Below are positions 18,601-22,312 of a stretch of DNA of 22,312 nucleotides, one piece after another. A program made the translations under genes and the position numbers. This DNA is from Bacteroidales bacterium UBA3824 (GTDB taxonomy: Bacteria; Bacteroidota; Bacteroidia; Bacteroidales; UBA3824). The number at the start of each line of letters is the position of its first letter. The first letter of the stretch is position 1. Where the stretch lies: the NCBI GenBank assembly GCA_002393195.1, contig DGIK01000061.1:1-22312 (forward strand), written 5' to 3'. Under the pieces are notes generated by a model, which did not search any database, was not told the origin of the DNA, and saw nothing but the letters and a program-made list of their open reading frames with translations.

Positions 18601-21600
18601 TAGTGAGCACGGTTTGCAGTGGACGATTAGGGCACAAGACAAAGCAGAGAATGCTTCTTTGTCTAACGTATCGGTGAACATTTTCGACAAAGTGGAAATA
18701 GCCGAGTTGCAAATCACCAATTTGGAATACGGCGCAGCCTTCAACACACCCTCGGTTGCAATCAATGTAAACGGCACAGTGGACAACACTTTCACCGACT
18801 ACACCACGACATACTACAAAAAAGTAGTTGACAACCAGTACGCATCAATAAGCAGCAATCAACTTACCGCCGTAGGCGATTACAAGGTAACTGTGTCAGT
18901 GGCAGCCATCCAACCTGGGAATAATGAAGGTAAAACCAATTATCGGACATCCGCCGAAGCGTCGAAAGAATTTTCGATTACAAAGGCAACACCCGCAACT
19001 CCTACCATTATAGCCAAAGATGATTTATTCTACGATGGTAAGGTGCACGAGTTAATTTCTGTTGATGGTTACACTGACGGCACGATATTATATGCTGTAG
19101 CCACCAACAAAGTTTTGCCTAGTGATGATGAGTTTTCGACAGAAATCCCGACGAAAACCAATGCTGGAACCTACTACGTATATTATAAAGTGGTGGGCGA
19201 CGACAACCATACAGACCTCGCCGCAAGCGAAGACCACTATGTGCCAGTCAAGATTGATGACTCCTATGAAATCGTAGTAAAAAATTCTTCCATCACCATC
19301 TACAAATCTGGCAACATCAAAGAAGATACTTATACCAAAGGACAGTTAGCTTATCGTGTCGAGAAAAACGGTGTTGTAATGGAAGAAAAAGCCCCCGAAG
19401 TAACAGTCACTGCTATCAACGGCATTACATGTAGTGATGCTGTTGGCCCTGTAGATCTTAACATTCTATCACATATAACAGACAATTATACTGTACGCAG
19501 CGTAGAAGCCGACCAAGACGGCACAATCACCTTGTCGCTTGATGATGGCTACCACTGTACAAACGTTAATGTCGACGTTTCAATCGAGACGGTTACGGTA
19601 ACGGCAAAAATGGAAGACGGTACGGATTTCGATGATACAAAATACTATGAGCCGGGCACAAAGCTTGTAGTTACACTTCCAAATGAACCCGAATTTAAAA
19701 TTTCTAGCGGTTTCTTTAACAATGAACAAGTCGGCAAACAATATACGTGTACGCCAGAAACTCAAGATAATAACAAGCCTTATTTTATTTGCTATGTTAA
19801 ATCGTGTTCATCTGAGTCGGGTAAGAATAATGATGATGTTACATTTGCTGCATATGCAGTCAACTACAAGAAGACTCCTGAAGCCCCTGCACTTACTGGA
19901 AAAGCCGAGACCATTTGCGGCAAGAATGACGGCTCTATCTCTGGAGTTGACGCAAAAACAATGGAACTATACGATCCTAAAACCAAATCATATTCCGTTT
20001 TCTCAGGATACACTGTATCAACGGATGGCGTAATGTCAGCCCTCGCTCCCGGCACATACTACATTCGTTACAAGGCTACTGACCAATACAACGCATCGCC
20101 CGAAACGGTAATAACTATTAATTCAGGAACGCAGAAACTGACTGTAACATTCAAGTCTGATGACGAAGTGTTGAACGACTTAACCCAAAATTTATGCTAT
20201 GGTGCAACGTTCAATTTGCCCACTAATATAGAGAAAGAAGGTCACACCTTCAAATATTGGTACACAACTGATGAAGATAAACGATTCGAAGTACCAGAAA
20301 ATGGCATTTCCGACGATCTCACACTGAACGCCAAGTGGAGTAAGAACAGCTATGTCGTTGCATTACCTGAACACATGGAGTTCACGGAAGAAACCGTGCA
20401 AAACAGCAATGGCTACAATGACAACGATCTTGAATTGTTGTGCTACTATCACCAGGAAGTGGCGTTCAAATTCTCGGAAGGCTATTCGGCTTACGGCGAT
20501 GTAACTATCGGCGAAACCACATTGTCACCCGACAACGACGGCATCTATTCCTTCACTATGCCCGCAAAAGAAGTTGAAGTAAAGGCTAAATGGAGCAAGG
20601 AATTCTCTTCTGAAGATATTTCCGCAATTGCTGGACAAATTCTCAGAACCCTTGACATCAACACCCAAAAAGTGTATGACGGTGGAAATTGGGTAATGAC
20701 CAATGATAACAACATGCTGTCCAACAACAGCACAGGCTTCACAGTCACATACAACGACATTGACCTGAAAATCAGCAAGATTGAGTATAACAATAAAAAT
20801 GTCGAGGAAAACAAGACCATAACCGCCACAGCTGCACAAACATCTTACGAAAACAACGACAACAGATATACATTGCCTTCTGAAACCATCACACTAACAA
20901 CCGAAGGCAAAATCACCGCAAAAGAAGCCACTGTTACGTTCACGAATACTGATGATTTGACAAGCACATACGGCGAAACCATAGACTTGCCAAATACAAT
21001 CAAGTTCACCACGTCCAACGTGATTGGAAACGATAAACTCGGCGCAACATTCACCAACGCAGCCTTGACTTCCACCTCCACATCGCCCAATGTAGGAGAT
21101 TACACAATTGCCACAAGCTGGACAAACACCAATTATAGTGTGACATTCTCGCCTGCAACATTGAAGTGGACGGTAACAAAAGCAACCAACACCCATGAGT
21201 CCGAACCGGCAATTACAGACATCACAAACGAAACAATCGCCGGAAAAAAAGACGGTAAAATTACGGGGGTTAACAATACGATGGAATACAGCACCGATGG
21301 CGGCGAAACATACACCGCCGTCCCCGAAAACACAACAGAACTCTCGTCACTCGCACCCGGCGTTTATCTAATCCGCTACAAGGGCGACCAGAATCACGAG
21401 CCATCCAATTACAAAACCATTACAATTCAAGGTGGTAAGATTATGACTTCCGTTGTAGCTCAAGATTTGACACTTACCTGCGGAGAGAGCAACATAAGTC
21501 TTAATCTGAGAGCAAAGGCATCCGTGGACGGTAAAGAAATAGAAGTGCCCGGCACATGGAGTGTTTATTTCATAAAAAACAGCGAATCTGGTATAACCTC

Positions 21601-22312
21601 CGAGGTCGTCGGTTCAGTTACCGAACAAGGCAAATTCTCAGGCTCTATCACGGGATCTGGCACATATAAGGCACAGTTTAATCCGTCTGAAAACGACAAA
21701 TACACCACACCCGAAGCTGTTGAATTTACGGTTACAATAAATTTAATAGACATTTCAGCCAACTACGAGGCGTCTGTTACCGACTCATACACCTACACAG
21801 GCTCTGATATCAAACCGGAAATCAAAATAACGCCTAAGGTTGTTAGCGTATCAATGCCATCATTTACTTCCGACGATTATATTGTTTCGTACACTGACAA
21901 TAGAAATGCCGGTACAGCAAAAGCTACACTCAGCGGCACAGGTTGCTTCTCTGGCAATTTGACGGCAGAATTCACCATCACACCGTTCGTCATCTCGCCT
22001 AACGACGAAAAGCAACAAATCACTCTTACGCCCAGCACCGACACTTACGACGGCAAAGCAAAAGAGCCCGCAGTTTCAGTAACCTACGACGGCACAACCA
22101 TCCCCGCCTCTGAATACACCGTTTCATACGCCAACAACATCAACGTCGGCACTGCAACAGCAACAATCACCGACAACTCAGGCGGAAATTATACCATCAA
22201 TGGCAGCGAAAACTTCACAATCGCACCGTTCATCATCACACCCGACGATCCGAAGCTGAAAATCACCATTACACCCAGCTCCGACACTTACGACGGCAAA
22301 GCAAAAGAGCCC
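12617..22312 (+). CDS. gene B: giant secreted multi-repeat surface protein (Ig-like / MBG / Listeria-Bacteroides repeats), 3' end outside window
   Basis: The frame from ATG 12617 stays open to the last base: 3232 codons with no stop. Residues 1-23 are a signal peptide (cleavage near ATA-QSS). Residues about 33-56 resemble the second half of an InlB-like repeat (WSFTMPAGNVKLNATY). The body is a mosaic. Ig-like supermodules carry an IDKTxP or IDRTAP signature (residues 209, 1205, 1908). Listeria-Bacteroides GW repeats lie at about 322-394, 397-467 and 2509-2574. Divergent InlB-like repeats lie at about 470-565, 1321-1414 and 2578-2663 (VxLPxHMEF... FTMPA). MBG-type YDG domains are spread throughout. 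Two units with a DGxIxGV and LAPGxYxxRY signature lie at bases about 19880-20120 and 21190-21440. The window ends inside an 81-aa tandem repeat. No catalytic domain is recognised. An adhesin, cell-surface stalk or ligand-binding fibre is inferred. Any C-terminal sorting or anchor domain would lie beyond the window. Confidence 0.88.
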   Translation, partial: MKTTKFLTILFALILGAAIDATAQSSTPTTATPLGDNKWSFTMPAGNVKLNATYNHLDLTVGLGADVIISELDALDNIGSITTHEGITLQKTDDGHYHLTTATDVTLAKDEPYTLSLYDADDNLLYDVTLTVTDYSPSLPTEWQKSVRIGGATTPPNGCKEYLKIGDGDETEISSGGETIPGEGELSVVYSIKDANNNIIHSTTHTVKIDKTKPSAPYFTYMFDGVEKTINNISTDLENPTVVRIANRTDITFHADNTRPDGVTSNSDLEYIYIGTTRWQENGAVYPITNDVNGEVWTLTTKDKAGNLSDPVYLQWSVETPYYVVFETQYGTESHQYLFANESIDVSKLPSTTGDGTHRFDGWYNKDSEGTIGDKVTDLGTIAITSDRTFIAKWSYLVTFDGKGKNFTDDSKPVAQWVEHSESPSIPEPTLSTDGYMVNGWYTSSDLATSFGNNDEVTGPLTLYASWSQLTYIVNNLGRYAKAPHTEDGETYPDNRLFAAGSTVRFKDSNGWQKMSDFTVTDGNDTPLNITIDTDPEDNTYYFTVPVLPPNTEIKINATYYAVKDLYLTNFHQTYTYGTVSKPSRVTSASNVNYTSNCTFTYYSVEYDDDNNIISKTLVGDIDAVNRANVGTYVMDVHYEDASQEFVGDLINQKFTITPADITVSLTYKENLVYNGTPQVLIESDYSPANLQFSTDGGETWSTELPEGTNVGDHFWYKADAVDANHNNKDKTESTSDIIKPKPLDVRFPQDIDAIVGVKYSCDVLDGKFTLDGVVDDDEVGVNISGSFSSNTEGNTSVELSSYAVTLTGAKANNYLKPTISIPLSVRSKYVIPKDVILAHIPNEITKVYDAYDYVLDKDGNPFNGSTEYTYTAADDYLITYTLDIYYKNGGIVTTTSSSLIDINMPQDTDPYTFDPGLRTYDAVNDNYYITGISGTITPKPIDVTVTLSEGYVPSIVYGSNDITDEMSGKIESAELDNDDICKESNDEGNVNWSDDVALDAPNVLNTATFPANAKLGACDVALTFNLTGEQSDNYLATATVPGIVTMADTDMPSFTVGKNADVIINLNCLDDTKTYSFVSSSDNYSIEKEDGAYLLKTTNDVARGSYTITIKEGTESVGKITLTVKDYTPEGVFDDDWHKSITIPSTNTEATGYNVAVSVNGVSLTANNDGNFVVNTEGENVSVTYKITDNADNTYHSVSKTVKIDKTAPNKLTAQYTPSGFTTPASLCETNGLVLPVGTEIDITAADVIPEGLNADKISGIASILRSDDDGATFSALTLTDGHYIQTLNTAGTYQWQLKAKDAADNESEVCYVNVTVKPYYSVTLPPHMEFTDVNVSPAADGKRTYSFPAGEKVYFKLEDANLYTIRPHLFDIDDGYEAGSDGKVYVYPVGSYESYYITVPERDVTLSAGVKKKVTITASLADFEYGNPDNIKPVIKKDGVELTDVTTNIKYSSRIHKGEYTTFTEMSLGSVLSSSAGKHDLMVEYESDSEYGEYAPDDEFGNYQLYFTVSPKPVIVTISGIEKTYDGTTNIKQDPDALTITVTEDKEGGKTITDQYLKFSLQSDENYPFEYPNENVNDSYQVPLKYEIWGSSGDSYTYTNCTKIDDETHDYYQINATGVINPKEITPSVTLADGPYYYADGEDVEPSVTVTYENKTLVENTDYALTYSYNTEISTERQKANVKVSPVTNGNYTFEDINKQFSIVGNPYIITPSATNIYLLQSITSTDSKVTTGLLTVSIDRTYGNVPDALSSDWEDYLVLTPSSDNITCTPVAGATNPTYVISAKESGTIDIDLKPSYDCEAITVNVSLTNLTAKIDDEVYSTAATKYYNGEPVLTVNIPGDITLADVKIDGDEVKTAATKLYHTKDATTGTATTDGTYSHTVAAKSYTSDGTAKYIEIDNFDVNIDRTAPSYVTISYTDPLTNASESVTYNPTAQHQPSISVLKDATIGFYATDALSGIGKYIVEDSNSGGVDHSFDAASASSVSVADIYSGSEHGLQWTIRAQDKAENASLSNVSVNIFDKVEIAELQITNLEYGAAFNTPSVAINVNGTVDNTFTDYTTTYYKKVVDNQYASISSNQLTAVGDYKVTVSVAAIQPGNNEGKTNYRTSAEASKEFSITKATPATPTIIAKDDLFYDGKVHELISVDGYTDGTILYAVATNKVLPSDDEFSTEIPTKTNAGTYYVYYKVVGDDNHTDLAASEDHYVPVKIDDSYEIVVKNSSITIYKSGNIKEDTYTKGQLAYRVEKNGVVMEEKAPEVTVTAINGITCSDAVGPVDLNILSHITDNYTVRSVEADQDGTITLSLDDGYHCTNVNVDVSIETVTVTAKMEDGTDFDDTKYYEPGTKLVVTLPNEPEFKISSGFFNNEQVGKQYTCTPETQDNNKPYFICYVKSCSSESGKNNDDVTFAAYAVNYKKTPEAPALTGKAETICGKNDGSISGVDAKTMELYDPKTKSYSVFSGYTVSTDGVMSALAPGTYYIRYKATDQYNASPETVITINSGTQKLTVTFKSDDEVLNDLTQNLCYGATFNLPTNIEKEGHTFKYWYTTDEDKRFEVPENGISDDLTLNAKWSKNSYVVALPEHMEFTEETVQNSNGYNDNDLELLCYYHQEVAFKFSEGYSAYGDVTIGETTLSPDNDGIYSFTMPAKEVEVKAKWSKEFSSEDISAIAGQILRTLDINTQKVYDGGNWVMTNDNNMLSNNSTGFTVTYNDIDLKISKIEYNNKNVEENKTITATAAQTSYENNDNRYTLPSETITLTTEGKITAKEATVTFTNTDDLTSTYGETIDLPNTIKFTTSNVIGNDKLGATFTNAALTSTSTSPNVGDYTIATSWTNTNYSVTFSPATLKWTVTKATNTHESEPAITDITNETIAGKKDGKITGVNNTMEYSTDGGETYTAVPENTTELSSLAPGVYLIRYKGDQNHEPSNYKTITIQGGKIMTSVVAQDLTLTCGESNISLNLRAKASVDGKEIEVPGTWSVYFIKNSESGITSEVVGSVTEQGKFSGSITGSGTYKAQFNPSENDKYTTPEAVEFTVTINLIDISANYEASVTDSYTYTGSDIKPEIKITPKVVSVSMPSFTSDDYIVSYTDNRNAGTAKATLSGTGCFSGNLTAEFTITPFVISPNDEKQQITLTPSTDTYDGKAKEPAVSVTYDGTTIPASEYTVSYANNINVGTATATITDNSGGNYTINGSENFTIAPFIITPDDPKLKITITPSSDTYDGKAKEP
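21997..22312 (+). repeat. 243-bp (81-codon) tandem repeat in gene B, continuing past the window
   Basis: A 32-nt block coding DTYDGKAKEP is identical at 22038-22069 and 22281-22312, exactly 243 bp apart and in frame. The preceding codons are also alike (PFVISPNDEKQQITLTPS against PFIITPDDPKLKITITPS). A more diverged unit of the same kind (YTYTGSDIKPEIKI..., NRNAGTAKATLSG, FTITPF) precedes it from about 21760. The second close copy is cut by the window end, so the array length is unknown. Confidence 0.85.

Overview
The window looks like a chromosomal piece of a gut-type Bacteroidales (Muribaculaceae/Prevotella-like; the family is an inference). The reasons are TAnnTTTG-type promoter boxes, scarce Shine-Dalgarno sequences, a PD40/OmpA envelope protein of the PorE type, a TPR-SpoIIE phosphatase, an Rpn/PDDEXK nuclease, and very large BspA/DUF285, MBG and Listeria-Bacteroides-repeat surface proteins.

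Layout. (1) 1-900 (+) is the 3' part of a mannitol-dehydrogenase-family oxidoreductase (uronate or polyol metabolism). It ends at a strong two-way terminator shared with (2), a convergent Rpn-family nuclease gene (1009-1983, -) that carries a 4x12-bp MAQG repeat. (3) 2101-6796 (-) is a two-gene operon: a membrane TPR-coiled-coil-SpoIIE (PP2C) phosphatase, then 13 bp later a TPR-PD40-CRD-OmpA peptidoglycan-anchored protein. (4) 6797-7463 is a gene-poor strip. It holds a collapsed second copy of the SpoIIE gene (start fused to end, middle missing), a possible tail of an Rpn-like gene, short spaced CGCACGGAA repeats and a GC-rich hairpin that also occurs at 2076-2099. (5) 7464-12293 (+) is gene A, a 1609-aa secreted protein with LRR_5 and three DUF285 (BspA-like) modules. 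(6) 12294-12616 holds a collapsed AAA-ATPase/PD-(D/E)XK gene whose promoter still looks intact. (7) 12617 to the window end (+) is gene B, one uninterrupted reading frame of at least 3232 codons. It is a signal-peptide-bearing mosaic of Ig-like, MBG, Listeria-Bacteroides and InlB-like repeats that runs out of the window inside a 243-bp tandem repeat.

How the parts may work together. The phosphatase/OmpA pair is plausibly envelope sensing and anchoring. Genes A and B are probably exported surface adhesins or interaction proteins. Two points stand out. The last domain of A and the first domain of B look like the two halves of a single InlB-like repeat, separated by the AAA/PDDEXK remnant. And two, perhaps three, gene remnants in this strip were produced by the same kind of lesion, in which the ends are kept and the interior is lost. 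No complete defence system, RNA gene, CRISPR array or insertion sequence with recognisable ends was found.
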